A program made the position numbers and the translations under genes. The notes under the pieces were generated by a model. That model made no database searches. It was not told the DNA's origin and saw only the letters and a program-made list of their open reading frames with translations. From contig NC_063068.1 of assembly GCF_022605165.1 (NCBI RefSeq), positions 62,001 to 126,000 of the forward strand: a stretch of DNA of 64,000 nucleotides, in the 5' to 3' direction. This document shows, one piece after another, positions 1-11,127 of the stretch (position 1 is the first letter of the stretch; every line of letters starts with the position of its first letter). The stretch comes from Purpureocillium takamizusanense. Taxonomy: Eukaryota > Ascomycota > Sordariomycetes > Hypocreales > Ophiocordycipitaceae.

Positions 1-2190
1 AGGTCCAACGTCCAGCAGGCCCAGCCCGCCATGCAGCCGACGTCCTACTATGGCCAGCCTCAGACACAGCGTCCCGCCCGATCGGGTTACGAAAAATACC
101 GCGACAACGAGCCCATGCCTGACTTGCACGTCGATCAGAGCATCTGGGGCATCGGCCCATCCAAACCCGCCACGGCACAGCCCACCGCTCCTCAGGCCCA
201 GGCTGGGAGGAAGATCATGAGTCTGGAGGAAGTCGAGGCCGCCATGCGCGCTCAATCGAAACCCGCCCAGCCGCAAGCGTCATTCACAGAGCCCTCGTCG
301 TACCCGCCTGTCGCCGCCGGCTACCCTGCTCCGCAGCAGCAGTTTCAGCAGCAGCAGCAACACCAGCAGCAACACGCTCAGCCTCATCTGGGTCACGGAC
401 ATCCCGTCACCATCTTGCAACGGCCCCAGGCGCACCAGCATGCGAAGCTCCCAACAACCTCGGAGAAACTGCCCACGCCGCAGCCGCAGCCGCAACCGCA
501 GCACGCGCAGCGCCAGCCAGCTCCTACCCAGCCCATGCAGATCCTTCAGAACCCGAACCGCATCTCAACCGATGCCGCCCGCATGGGCGTCCATGGACAC
601 CAGCCCAGCCGCTCTCAGGGCTCGCTGCAGGGGATCCAGCAGGCCCTCCACGCGCACCCTCATCTGATGCAGATGTCGGAGGACGAGAAAGTCGCTTTCC
701 TAGACCAAGAAACGAAGCGTGCCAAGCGGAACCACAAGATCTGGCTCCTGTCCAAGGATAACGGGCTCATGACTCCCCAGGACAAGAACTTCATCACCCG
801 CATCCAGCTTCAACAGCTCGTTTCTGCCACGGGCAATGTCGAGCAAGGGGGCGACGCTCTCTCTGAAGACTTCTACTACCAGGTCTACAGCCACATCCGA
901 GCTGGCCAGCGTCAGAACCCCAGCCAGCCGCTCAGCAACTTTGCCCAGACGTACCTGTTCCAAACGGGCAGCCGCCATGGCATGCGGAGACACGGGCGGC
1001 CCGCCGAAAACCACATCCAGCGCATGGAGCAGCAGGTCCAGCGCGCGGTGGAGGCCGCCAAGAACAAGCCCAAAAACCCGCAGCTCGTCATCGCGGGCAG
1101 CCTGGGCAAGATTTCCTTCAGCAACGCCAAGACGCCCAAGCCGCTGCTCAACATCAAGCGCACCGAGAGCGAGTCGACCCGACCCAGCAACGGCAAGAAG
1201 TCGCCACCACAGAGCGGACTTGACCGCAAGAGCATTCTTCGCAATGTCGAAAAGGTCTACGAGACGCTCATGAAGATAGAGGACCACGTACGCCTACTGC
1301 CGCCCCCGCTCACCGGTCAACCCGACCCCGTGCTGGAGGAGAAGCATAAGGAATGGAGTGCCATCCTCGACGCCTACAACGCCAAGCTATGGAACGAACT
1401 CAAGGTCCACGAGCCCATCGGTGCCACCGTGCTGCACCCGTTCATCGCCTTCCTCTCTTGCGCCAAGGGAAAGAAGGCAATCCCTCGCATCTTTCCGCAC
1501 CTCAGCTTTGAGCAGCGGACCACCATTTTGACCATGATTGTCTACCATCTCGACCAGCTGGACGTTGTCGACGGGGCCGCCGTCGACAACGGAGAGCACC
1601 TCAACTCGCGTATGCGAGAGAATATTGAGCTGTTCATCTCTACCGTCATGCCTTCGTTGATGCAGTACTTCAACGATACTGGACTGGATATTGTGGACGG
1701 GCTCCTCAACCTGCTTGCCACGAAGCTGAACATTGACCTGATTGCCCGGACCAGAATTGGAGTGTCCATGCTCACCCTGATTTTGAGCCGCGCCGTGCTG
1801 CTGAAGCAGACTGGCGCGGGTAGCCCCGAGCAGTGGGAGAAGTGGTACGTTTGCGCTTTTGTCGAAACTTGGAAGAGAACACACAGCTAACCAAGCACTA
1901 GGGACCAAACATTCGAGATTCTGTTCAGCAAGCTCGAGCCTTCGCTGCCGTACATGTTCCCCGGCAGCGTCAACGCCGGCGTTGACGTTTACGTGTGGCA
2001 GCTCCTGGCCGCCATGGGAGTCACTGCTACGCACGACCAACAGACGCGGCTGGTGCTGGCCGTCAAGGACCGCGTCCTCGACACCGTATCGCTGGCCAAG
2101 ACGCTCCCACCTGCCATGGCGGCGGAGCGCCTCGGCAGTGTCAATCTGTTTATGCGTTCTATCGGCCTGGACGTGGAGCTGCTTCAGTAG
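1..2190 (+). CDS. PAT1: PAT1 mRNA decapping/deadenylation-dependent decay factor (5' partial)
   Basis: Topoisomerase II-associated protein PAT1 family, the cytoplasmic scaffold that joins Lsm1-7, Dhh1 and the Dcp2 decapping enzyme on deadenylated mRNA in P-bodies. Exons are 1-1844 and 1902-2190, separated by a 57-nt intron (GTACGT donor, CTAG acceptor). The frame is open from base 1, so the true start lies upstream and the first in-window Met (base 31) is probably internal. The visible 710 codons show a long Pro/Gln-rich, low-complexity N-terminal part with glutamine and histidine runs (about residues 40-220). A conserved helical segment follows from about 225 (it begins MSEDEKVAFLDQE), then a C-terminal alpha-helical domain typical of Pat1. 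It converges on the RPC5 gene. The family call is firm; the only doubt is the missing N terminus. Confidence 0.93.
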
Positions 2191-2816
2191 AGACGGAACG
2201 TGCGGGGCTCGCATTTGGCTGTGTGGTCCGGCCCTCTGCCCTTTCTTGGGGGCTGTTTCATGGCAGGTCGCTTACCTATCCTTGGGCGCTGCTGCTATCT
2301 CTAGGCACATCGGGCTGGGATGTGCTTTAGGAGGCCATGCGCGAGGGATGAGAGGCACGTCGTGTACATGGACTGGATGGAGCAACCATGCCCAAATCGG
2401 CCTGCAGAACGTGGCGAAGGGGGAGCTTCCCTGCATCGTGTCGCTACTGTACACTAGGAAAGGGGGGCAGGATATGCCGCGATACCGAAGTGGACATCCT
2501 GGACATGGCGTGGCATGGCATGGCGTGGATGGGGCTGTATTTAATCCCATGCAGCGTGGATTTCGGTGCGAGGACGAGGGGAACGCGCGAGTGCTTTTAC
2601 AAGTTCATATCAAAAAAGAATCTATTTTTCCCGCGATACGATGCTTACGAGTCCCATTGGGGGTAATTTGTCTTGGCCACAACCCCGTTCCTTGACTCCC
2701 TTTGCGCCGACCCATGTGAAAGCACGTGCGTGACGACGCACATGGCTCAATACTTACATCTTGCTTGCAGCTAGATTTGCCTTTTGGCTTCTTGCGTGGC
2801 TGACCGACGGGGCGGC
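2191..2816. other. Intergenic, convergent 3' ends
   Basis: This stretch lies between the stop codons of PAT1 and RPC5, which converge. It should hold both 3' UTRs and terminators. A degenerate GGCATGGCGT-type short tandem sequence lies near 2505-2530. No coding signal was found. Confidence 0.6.
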
Positions 2817-4091
2817 TCAGTCAATGTTGACGGTGGTCTTGGACGTCGATGCTTTTGCCCGACCACCCCTTCGGGGGGCGGCGCCTGCCGTGCCTCCGCC
2901 TCGCGTCGTCCTGCCCTTTGGCCTTCTGGCCTCATCGGGGGCAACTTCGGGATGCTTACCCTTGGGCTCCGCCTTCACGACCGGGGGTTCCGGCTCGGGG
3001 GGGTCGGGCTTGACGATGCCGCTGACGGCCTCGAGCAGCTGCTTGTCGGCCCATTTGGCACCGAACCTCGGCACCGCGTCCTCGAGGGGCGGCTGCTGCT
3101 GTGCTTGGGCGTCCTTGCCGTGCACGGCGGCGGCGGCTGTGGGCTGGGCGTCGTCGGCCTTTGGCCTGAGGAAGAGGCTCTCGTTGTACACCTCCCAGGC
3201 AGCCTCCTCGTTTTCGTCCGTGTAGCGCATCTTGCGCCAAGGCTCGCTCTGGACGTAGCGCAGGCGGTCGGCCATGGTCTCGGTTGTGACGGCGTCGCCG
3301 TCGCCGGTGGCCTTGATGGTCATGTGGATGGCGCGCGCAGCAGTGGAGGAGGCGCCGCCGGCACCGGCGTCTTTGGAGGCGGCGGCGGCGGCGTTGCGCT
3401 CCTGTTGCGTGGTGGCGTCGATGTGATGTAGCTGCGGGCGGAGGTGGACGAGCGAGGAGACGGGTGTAAGATGGAGATCCTCTGCGTGACGGGCAACAGT
3501 CAGCTTGCGAGCCATGGGCATGGCCTCTGGGACAGGAGGCAAGGGGAGGGAACACTCACTGCCTTGAAAGACGCCGACCATGTACTGCACCTCGTTGGTG
3601 TCGGGGTACTGGCCGCCGAGGGTCTGCGTGCGCAGGACCTTGTCCTGCCTCACGGCGTCGTTCCAGTCGAGGTACTGGTCCTCGTCGTCTGCGCCGGCGG
3701 CCGCGGCGTCGCCCTTCTTGCGGCCGGGCCCTCGCTGCTGGACGGCGCCGAAGCCGAAGCCGCCGGCGAGGCCGTGGCTGCCGCCGTTCTTGGTGGCCAT
3801 GGAGGCGTTGAGTGTGCGCCCCCACTTGAGGCCCTTCTCGCGATCGTAGGCGACGCCCGTGTCGAGGGGCATGTCGACCTCGACCATGCCCGAGTGGGCC
3901 TTGACGCGCATCTCGGTGGGCGGCGGGCGCGGCGCGTCATCGGTACGGTTCGGGTGCTGCAAGACGAGAAGTCGCCGGCCGAGCGGCAGCGCCGGGTTGA
4001 GGAAGACCTGATACGACGCCGTGATGGGGTCCGAGGACGAGTCGGCCGTGTCGTTTGTGTCGACGGCCTTGGGGGCTGCGGCTGTGGGCAT
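2817..4091 (-). CDS. RPC37: RNA polymerase III subunit RPC5 (Rpc37 homologue)
   Basis: This is the RPC5/Sin-like subunit of RNA polymerase III, which pairs with Rpc53 (TFIIF-like) and acts in termination and reinitiation in the nucleus. Exons are 3560-4091 and 2817-3481. The 78-nt intron (GTGAGT donor, CTGAC branch, CACGCAG acceptor) is a multiple of three and has no stop, so an unspliced frame of 424 codons also exists. The spliced 398-residue protein reads smoothly through FQGKDLHLTPV, as expected for the family. Family hallmarks are the N-terminal YQVFLNP segment and the RYTDENEEAAWEVYNESLF block. The C terminus is a Pro-rich, Arg/Gly-rich tail ending near a KTTVNID sequence. The ATG at 4091 is the first in frame. 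The yeast homologue is shorter; the extra length is mostly the low-complexity tail. Confidence 0.9.
   Translation of the reverse strand: MPTAAAPKAVDTNDTADSSSDPITASYQVFLNPALPLGRRLLVLQHPNRTDDAPRPPPTEMRVKAHSGMVEVDMPLDTGVAYDREKGLKWGRTLNASMATKNGGSHGLAGGFGFGAVQQRGPGRKKGDAAAAGADDEDQYLDWNDAVRQDKVLRTQTLGGQYPDTNEVQYMVGVFQGSECSLPLPPVPEAMPMARKLTVARHAEDLHLTPVSSLVHLRPQLHHIDATTQQERNAAAAASKDAGAGGASSTAARAIHMTIKATGDGDAVTTETMADRLRYVQSEPWRKMRYTDENEEAAWEVYNESLFLRPKADDAQPTAAAAVHGKDAQAQQQPPLEDAVPRFGAKWADKQLLEAVSGIVKPDPPEPEPPVVKAEPKGKHPEVAPDEARRPKGRTTRGGGTAGAAPRRGGRAKASTSKTTVNID
3482..3559 (-). other. In-frame 78-nt intron of RPC5
   Basis: The intron has a GTGAGT donor, a CTGAC branch site about 20 nt before the CAG acceptor, and no stop codon in the host frame. 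Splicing gives 398 residues and retention gives 424. Family conservation across the junction favours splicing. Confidence 0.8.
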
Positions 4092-5097
4092 GGCGCGCGG
4101 CGGTCGGAGAGGGGGGAATTTTTCAGGGCGGCGGGGCGTCCTCGATGAGTGCGTCCTCTCCCAGCGAAGAGGGAACGATCAATGTCGAGGCCCCGAGGAA
4201 TCACACAAGGCGCAGCATTGGGAGCGAGGGCGAGGTTGGTGACGAGGTGGGGGTTTGTCGGTCGCAAACTGCGTGCCAACAAGCGGCTTTCAAGAAAATT
4301 CATGGTGGCGGCAGCTCTTATCTTATCAGCCAACCGTGGACGGCGGGATGAGGCAGGAGTGCGCCCAGACTACACTTGCCCGCCATGGCAGACGCCAGAA
4401 GAAGACTTGACCTCACAAAAGCTGCAATTGATACGTGGCAGTCGGCCCATGTCTCGCCAATGTGCGTCTCGCCAATGTGCCGTGACGCATCGGCCATTTG
4501 CCCGTGGCGCGCCCGCTTGCGACAAAATGTGCTTTCCCCGCTATCGCCTCGACTTGTGGCTTCGTGACCCCCTGGTTGGAGAAGTGCGGAGGATTCAAGA
4601 GCACCCCGCCTCGCCTGTTGGCGTCTCATTTGTCTGAGTCACCGAAGTCGAAGAAGCAGGCAGGACCATTAATACCTAGGTTCTCTGTATGTATACTGAA
4701 CTTATGTACCTCTACATCTAATGCTCCACCTCTCTGGGTTCCCCCCCGCGTAGCCTGACTTATTGGCGCCAGCTTGGCAGAGTGCAAAAGCGATACACCT
4801 GATGTACTGCCGGTGGCCAGTTGGAGGTCGATGCCATTGTACACGGAAACATGCGTGGGTACCGTGCCCGCCATGATTCACCATGACTCTGTGGACAATT
4901 GGTGGCGGGAGAGACAGTGGGACAAGCCATGATGGCATGGACACGAACGCCCCAGAAGACATGGTGCGAGGATGCCATGCCACGTCTTGGCTGGAACGAA
5001 GTGATGGGGAGATGAAAATAGTCTTTGAATCTCAAAGAAAGAGGCAGGCACGTTTTGATGCATAGATGTTGTATTGGGGCGATGTAGGCCGCAGGAT
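4092..5097. other. Intergenic, RPC5 promoter and LCP5 3' end
   Basis: This 1 kb follows the LCP5 stop codon and precedes the RPC5 start; both genes are on the minus strand. A short direct repeat (ATGTCTCGCCAATGTGCGTCTCGCCAATG region, 4448-4478) is visible. No conserved coding frame, tRNA box pair or clear TATA element was seen. Confidence 0.6.
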
Positions 5098-6234
5098 CTA
5101 CCTCCGCTTTCCCCTGTCCCGCCGGCCGCCTTCCATGACCCTGACCTTCTTCTGGAACCGCTCCCCAATCTCCGGGCCATGGCCGCTGCCCCTCGGCCCG
5201 TCGGACGTGTCGAAGCCGCGCTTGCGACTCTTGTCGAGCAGGGCGCGTACGCTGCCGCCAGCGGGCCCCTTGCGCTTGGTGAGGCGGTCGATGCGGTCGA
5301 CGCCCTCGCCAAGATCGCGCCACTCCTCGCCGCCGAATTGCATACGGGCACTGCGACCGGCCTCCTTGTTCTTCTTTGCGCGGTCCTTCTTGCTGAGCTT
5401 GGGGAGGCGCACGAGATTGGTCTCTTCGTACTCGCGGCGCTCGTCCTCGTCCTTGCGCTCCTGCGCCGTCTTCATCTTGCGTCCGCCCTGGACGATGGTC
5501 GTACCAATACTAGGCTCGACCATGGGCGCGGCGGACAGCTCCGAGTTGACAAACTCCTCCATGGTGTGAGAGCGCTGTGGCCGGCGGCCGTCGGACTTGT
5601 CGCGCGCGCGAGTAGTCTCCATGACCGCGCGGTCGCGCTTCGGTGGCCGGTAGATGCCCGAGGGGCCATCGTCGCGCTCAGTCGGGCGGGCCGTCACGTC
5701 GTCGACGAGAGTATGGAGGTTGGGTGCGGCTGCTCGGCCAGGGCGGCGTGAGTGGCTGGGTCGGCGGTCCTGGGCGGCATCATTATCCCCCTCGTCGGAG
5801 TCGTCTTCGTCCTCGTCGTCCGACCCGGACTCTGAACCTGAGTGAGCCCCTTTCGAGGTTTTCTTGCCATTCATCTGCTGATCGCGCTGTGTGTCCTCGG
5901 CGGTCCGCAAAAAGCGCTCAATGGAAAAGCGTAGCTTCTCTTCGAGGGGCCGCGCCCCCTTCTCCAGGTAGAGGCGTAGCTCGACGAGCTTAGCACGGAC
6001 GGAGTCATCCAGATCGGTGCTGCCCGCGGCCGACTTGGCATTGCGTAGCTTGAGAAGGATGAGAAAGACGAGATTCTGGAGGTAGGAGAGCAGCAGCTCG
6101 TTCTTGACGTCTAGTAGGGAAATGCCGTCCTTGGGGTGCTCGATCTCGGCGATCTTCGGGGTCGCTTCTTGGGCGAGCGACAGCGACTGAGTCAGAGAGC
6201 CCAGAAGGGCCGGCAGGGTCGTCGGTGCGGCCAT
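5098..6234 (-). CDS. LCP5: U3 snoRNP-associated protein LCP5/neuroguidin (Sas10/Utp3/C1D family)
   Basis: A nucleolar protein of the small-subunit processome, needed with U3 snoRNP for 18S pre-rRNA processing. The model is a single exon of 378 residues. The N-terminal Sas10/Utp3/C1D helical domain is seen at about residues 10-110 (DGISLLDVKNELLLSYLQNL and RLYLEKGARPLEEKLRFSIE blocks). A Ser/Asp/Glu acidic stretch lies at about 135-155. Conserved patches such as GIYRPPK and PRMQFGGEEW-like segments follow, and the tail is Arg/Lys/Gly-rich (nucleolar type). The frame is open further upstream to 6405, but the ATG at 6234 (MAAPTTLPALL) is chosen because family similarity starts there and the upstream part is low-complexity. 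The gene is divergent from TM9SF across about 900 bp. Confidence 0.88.
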   Translation of the reverse strand: MAAPTTLPALLGSLTQSLSLAQEATPKIAEIEHPKDGISLLDVKNELLLSYLQNLVFLILLKLRNAKSAAGSTDLDDSVRAKLVELRLYLEKGARPLEEKLRFSIERFLRTAEDTQRDQQMNGKKTSKGAHSGSESGSDDEDEDDSDEGDNDAAQDRRPSHSRRPGRAAAPNLHTLVDDVTARPTERDDGPSGIYRPPKRDRAVMETTRARDKSDGRRPQRSHTMEEFVNSELSAAPMVEPSIGTTIVQGGRKMKTAQERKDEDERREYEETNLVRLPKLSKKDRAKKNKEAGRSARMQFGGEEWRDLGEGVDRIDRLTKRKGPAGGSVRALLDKSRKRGFDTSDGPRGSGHGPEIGERFQKKVRVMEGGRRDRGKRR

Positions 6235-7134
6235 GGCCTCTGTCCACCGCGTGGGTTGGAATGACGACGGCAACGGTAATGGCAATGGTCGATGTTGATG
6301 AGGTGCAGTGGAAAATTCGAGGCTTCCCACCGCGAGCATCAAAACGGCACTTTTTTTTTTGTCGAAACTTTTTAGCGGGGCCATCCATATCAGCTGGCCG
6401 CCCATGACCGCCAGGCTGGTTCCAGGTTACCGCCCGCCACCCAGCGGGGCCGCGAGACACGGGCGGGCGCCTCGGGCTGCTGAGACATCCATTGGACACA
6501 CCTCCAGGGTACCTAGCGAGCGACGGGACGGAATGGAGGTGGCCACGGGCAGCACCACCGGCCCCGCCATAGGGACATGACGCGCTGTGCCGCAGCTACC
6601 GTTGGCGCTGCAGAGCGCTCCAGCTACCTGTACCTTCCTACCCACCGCCTAATAACGTCGCAAACGCTCCAGGCGGGCTCCAGCTGCACTGACGATGAAC
6701 TTGGTGAAGGTGAGATGCCCACGTCAGCGCTCCTAACTAAGCCCCTTTGGGAATTTTTGCCAGCTCCCGAACGACAACCTGGCCTGCGGAATGATGAGGG
6801 AAACCTGGAAGCTGCGGCTGCCTTGCACTCCCATTCAGACACGACAACCATCGCCAGCCTGGTCGCTGCACCCACGATTCTCACGGACACCGCCATCTGC
6901 GTCCGACCGCGACACGCGCCTTCTCACTGCGTCCCGCTGTGTCTGCGGCCCGTTGCGACCTGATCCCGTTCGCATAGACATACGCCTCTTAATTAAGTAC
7001 TCCGTCCGTGCTGGTCCAGCCCCGTCCTGGGCTTGCTCATCACCCACCCAAGGCGACGCCGAATCTCGAGCCGCCGCCTCCCTGCGATACTCGCGACGCC
7101 GACGCCCCTTGGAATGGTCTGAACAGAGCAAGCC
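6235..7134. other. Bidirectional promoter region LCP5/TM9SF
   Basis: This 0.9 kb separates two genes transcribed away from each other, so it must carry both promoters and 5' UTRs. A T10 run lies at 6351-6360. Two reading frames across it look like chance and have no family resemblance. Confidence 0.6.
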
Positions 7135-9134
7135 ATGTATTTTCGAGACGCTGCGCCTGCGGCGCTCTTCGCGGCGCTCCTCGCCGCGCCGCAGCTCGCC
7201 TCCGCCTTCTACCTGCCAGGCGTCGCACCGACCTCCTACAAGCCTGGGGATCGCGTTCCGCTCAATGTCAACAGTATCAAGCCCGTCGCCGCGCTGCAGG
7301 ACTACCGTTTGCACTCGGTCATCTCGTACGACTACTACCACCCAGCGTTCCAGTTCTGTCAACCAAAGGATGGGCCCGAATATGTCTCGGAGAGTTTGGG
7401 GAGCATCCTCTTTGGCGACAGGATCATGACGTCGCCTTTTGAGCTGTATATGGGCAAGAACGAGACGTGTAAGCCGTTGTGCAAGGCGACGTACCCAGAG
7501 AAAATGAGAGAATTCGTCATCGAGAGGATCGAGCAGGGCTACAGCCTCAACTGGCTTGTGGATGGCTTGCCCGCCGGGCAGAAGATTCAGGATGATCTGA
7601 CCGGCACCACCTTCTATAGCCCCGGCTTTATGCTCGGTGGCTTCCTTGGTGAGGACATTGAGGATGAGGAGATCTTTTTCAACAATCACTACGAGATCTG
7701 GATCGAATACCACGAGGTCAGCGGCGACCCGAACCAGCTTCGCGTAGTTGGCGTCGTCGTTCAACCCGGGTCCAAGGACTACCCTGGCGAAGCTGATTGT
7801 GGCGACAACCACGGCCCCGTCCTCTTCAAGTCGGGCGAGAAGGACCAGGAGGTGCAGTTCAGCTACAGCGTCTACTGGAAAAAGTCGGACACGGCCTGGG
7901 CCACTCGTTGGGACAAGTACCTGCACGTCTTTGACCCCAAGATCCACTGGTTCTGGCTGATAGACACGGCCATTATCGTCGTCATCCTTGTCCTCACCGT
8001 CATGTCAATCCTGGTCAGGACGCTCAAAAAGGACATTACCCGCTATAACCGCCTGGACCAGATCAACCTCGACGATCTCAGCGGAACCTCCGCGCTCGAG
8101 GACGGCGTGCAGGAAGACTCGGGCTGGAAGCTGGTCCATGGCGATGTCTTTCGCACGCCTTCGCGCCCGCTTCTCCTCTCCGTGCTTCTGGGCAATGGCG
8201 CACAGCTCTTTGTCATGACCGGCACCACCATCGTCTTTGCCCTCCTCGGCTTCCTCTCGCCGTCGAATCGCGGCTCTCTGGGCACAATCATGATCCTACT
8301 TTACACCCTTCTCGGCTTCGTCGGCGGCTATGCCTCTGCCCGCGTGTACAAGGCCCTGCAGGGCGAGCAGTGGAAGCTCAACATCGCGCTCACCCCTCTG
8401 TTGGTTCCCGGCATCGTCTTTTCCGCCTTCTTCCTGTTGGACATTTTCCTGTGGGCCAAGGGGTCGTCAGGCGCGGTGCCCTTTACCACGATGCTCGTCA
8501 TCATTGGCATCTGGTTCGTCATCTCGATTCCTCTTTCCGTGGCCGGCTCGTGGCTCGGTTTCCGCAGTCGGCAGATCGAGGCACCCGTCCGCACCAACCA
8601 GATCCCGCGACAGATCCCCCCTTGCACGACGTACCTGAAGCCCATTCCGAGCATGCTCATCGTCGGCCTGCTGCCGTTTGGTGCCATTTTCGTGGAGCTC
8701 TACTTCATCATGAGCTCCATCTGGTTCAGTCGCATTTACTACATGTTTGGCTTCCTCTTCCTCTGCTACGGCCTCATGATTGTCGTTTGCGCCGCCGTCA
8801 CCGTCCTTATGACCTACTTCCTGCTCTGCTCCGAGAACTACAACTGGCAGTGGCGCTCGTTCCTCGCCGCCGGCACCAGCGGCGTCTACATCTTCCTCAA
8901 CTGCCTACTGTACCTGGTGACCAAGGTGAAGCTCGCCACCATGGCCGGCACCGTGCTGTACATTGGCTATAGCGCGCTCATTTCCTTTTTGTTCTTTATT
9001 CTTGCTGGTACGTTTTGTTCTCCCACGGCCCGCGGTATACTTCTTTCCATGTCTAACACACGACAGGCTCCATTGGCTATTTTGCCAGCTGGTGGTTCGT
9101 TCGCAAGATTTACTCTTCCATCAAGATCGACTAA
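7135..9134 (+). CDS. Transmembrane 9 superfamily protein (EMP70/nonaspanin)
   Basis: An endomembrane nine-spanning protein of the TMN/EMP70 family, found in Golgi and endosomes and linked to protein sorting, adhesion and metal homeostasis. Exons are 7135-9007 and 9067-9134 (59-nt intron, GTACGT donor, ACAG acceptor), giving 646 residues. A signal peptide covers about residues 1-24 and is followed directly by FYLPG, the usual mature start. A large lumenal domain runs to about residue 275. Nine hydrophobic segments follow, the first at about 280-300. The C terminus ends in KIYSSIKID, which carries the KxD/E-type COPI-binding signal for Golgi retention; the second exon encodes exactly this tail. 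Length and layout match full-length family members. Confidence 0.95.
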
Positions 9135-9723
9135 GACTTATGGGGAGCCATGGCGACCTTTCCAAGCTGTGTGGCACTATCGCAGGACGGTGCCGCTCTG
9201 CACTTGTACAAATATTGTTTGCTTGACCAGCTGAACTGCCCCGTCCCGGATGCCGCGCGGGTGTTGTGGTCTCAAAGAGGGGTAGCCATTGTGCCGCACG
9301 CGGCGCAGGATGTGTGTGAGGTTAAAAAGCGAAGTTGATAGACACATGATTGTAAACGTTGCATCGGTAATAAAGCCAACTCAGTGACAATACCTAAGGT
9401 TATCGCGACTTGTTGACGCCTTGTATAGAGTCGAACCACGCAGTCACATTGCGACACGGTTCATGGCGCATACGCCAGGGAGGCGCGGACCACAGGACTG
9501 CTACCTAGTTCGAGACCGCAGAGGTCTCTTGGATCGAGGATGGAAAGGCAAGTTGCGCAGCGTTCAGGGTAAGATGCCTCATCAAGTAGCAAAGAGGTGG
9601 GGGAATGCAGCTCACGCCATGAATATTCGTTTCATTAAAATTGTGCTGCGACCGCTTGTTCCTCGCCAGCGTGAAAGACTCCAGAAACTAAATTCGCATT
9701 CAGCGCACGACACAGCGTGGGCA
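9135..9723. other. Intergenic, convergent 3' ends TM9SF/MED4
   Basis: These are the 3' flanks of two converging genes. An AATAAAG-like polyadenylation signal for TM9SF is visible near 9369-9375. No coding or RNA gene signal was recognised. Confidence 0.55.
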
Positions 9724-10827
9724 CTAGTCATCGTCGTCATCGTCATCGTCCAGGTCATCCAGGTTCGTGAACTGGAACTGTTTCTTCTCGCCGGCGCCCG
9801 TGTTGGTCCGCGGCAGCCCCGCCGAGTCGGGTGCGTTGCCTGCAATGCTCGCTCGCCGCCATTCCTCCTGCTCCTTTTCCCGCTGACGTTCTCGCTCCAC
9901 TCTGATGCGCTCTCTCTCTTCGCGCATCTGCTTCTCACGCTCCTCGCGCTCCTTTTGCTCTTGCTCTTCCTTGACCCTGCGCTCTTCCTCGTCCTTGCGC
10001 TTGCGCTCCTCCTCTGTGACGGGATCGTATCCTTTCGGGTCGATGCCTTGTTCGGCGAGGATCTGGTACGAGGCAAGGGCACCAGACCGAATCTTGTCCT
10101 CGAGCGGCCACGGAAAGAACAGCTGACCCGACAGGGGGTTGAGGTACTGGCTCATGCCCTCTGGTAGACTGGTGTTCATGGACAGAGCGGTGGTTTGTTG
10201 GGTGGGGGGCTCCGAAAGGGGCGCCTGCGAAAGGGCGCCGTTCGGCGCAGGGCTTTGCGTTCGCGAGGGAGTACGCGCAGAAGGCGTCACGGCGGCGGGC
10301 GTCTGCGAGTCATTGGCGGCGGGCGTCTGGCCCTCGGGGGAGGCAGGTACCGTGGCAAGGGCGGTGGCTGCGTTGATGGTCGCGGCGGGCGGAAGGGTCG
10401 TCTTGCTGATGCGGCGAGCGTAGCTGAGGAGCTCCTCGTAGGCGATGGGATAGTTCGGCTCGCGAGGGAACGTGGTGGTGCGCGTCGTGACAATGCCACG
10501 ACGCGCTTCGGCGAGGCTCGTGAGAGTATCCTTGATCTGCGTGTCCAGAGCGGCCGAGGTCTGTCGCAGCCGTAGGATGCGCAGGTGGTTCCTCTGATGC
10601 GTTTGCACTGTTGTTGGAGCATATTATTTAGCATGAAAGGGCGTGCGTTTTGCGGAAGACGTGATGGCGAGCAACCGACCTTGCTCCAAGCCCTTGCCGA
10701 GTTCCGTGTCGGCAGCCTTGAGCTCCTCGGCCTGGCTGACGGACGGGTGATATTTGGCGACGGAATCGATCAGGTTCGACAGGGCCTTTTCCAGCCGCTC
10801 GAAGCGGCCGTCGATATATTTGTCCAT
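9724..10827 (-). CDS. MED4: Mediator complex subunit 4
   Basis: MED4 is a core subunit of the middle module of Mediator, which bridges activators and RNA polymerase II. Exons are 10680-10827 and 9724-10607; the 72-nt intron has a GTCGGT donor, a TGCTAAAT branch and an AACAG acceptor. The 343-residue protein begins MDKYIDGRFERLEKAL, a conserved Med4 N terminus. Helical segments follow across the splice junction (VQTHQRNHLRIL). The centre is a low-complexity Ala/Pro/Thr region, and a conserved FFPWPLEDKIRSGAL motif appears at about 210. A Glu/Arg/Lys-rich coiled coil runs at about 245-300. The end is a run of eight Asp residues. The start is fixed by family conservation. It shares a 300-bp divergent promoter with QCR10. 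Confidence 0.93.
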
Positions 10828-11127
10828 GCTGCACCAAATGGCGGCGGGCAAGGTTGGTGGAGTAATGTTGACGCTGCGGGGATCAAAGAGGCCGAGGGCG
10901 AGGCTGATGAAGAAGATGGAACACCATCTTGTCTTGAGCTTGAGTGGGTCCGCAATTCCTGGTGTGTGGTTGGCTGAAATTTTGGTGTCCGCCTCAGGCA
11001 CCACCACCCGGGGCTTCCCGTCCGGCAAACTCGCGCAGCGACAGCGACACTCCAACATCATCGGCCATCCTCTTTGACGAACGATTGAACAGCGCACACG
11101 GCTTCGACCGCCACGAATCCAGTCATA
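10828..11127. promoter_or_regulatory. Compact divergent promoter MED4/QCR10
   Basis: Exactly 300 bp separate the start codons of MED4 (minus) and QCR10 (plus), so both promoters and both 5' UTRs fit here. No TATA box is evident on either strand. Confidence 0.6.

Noticed and set aside
9421..9445. GGTTCGACTC on the minus strand as a possible tRNA T-loop
   Set aside because: No stem pairing around the loop and no A box at the right distance.
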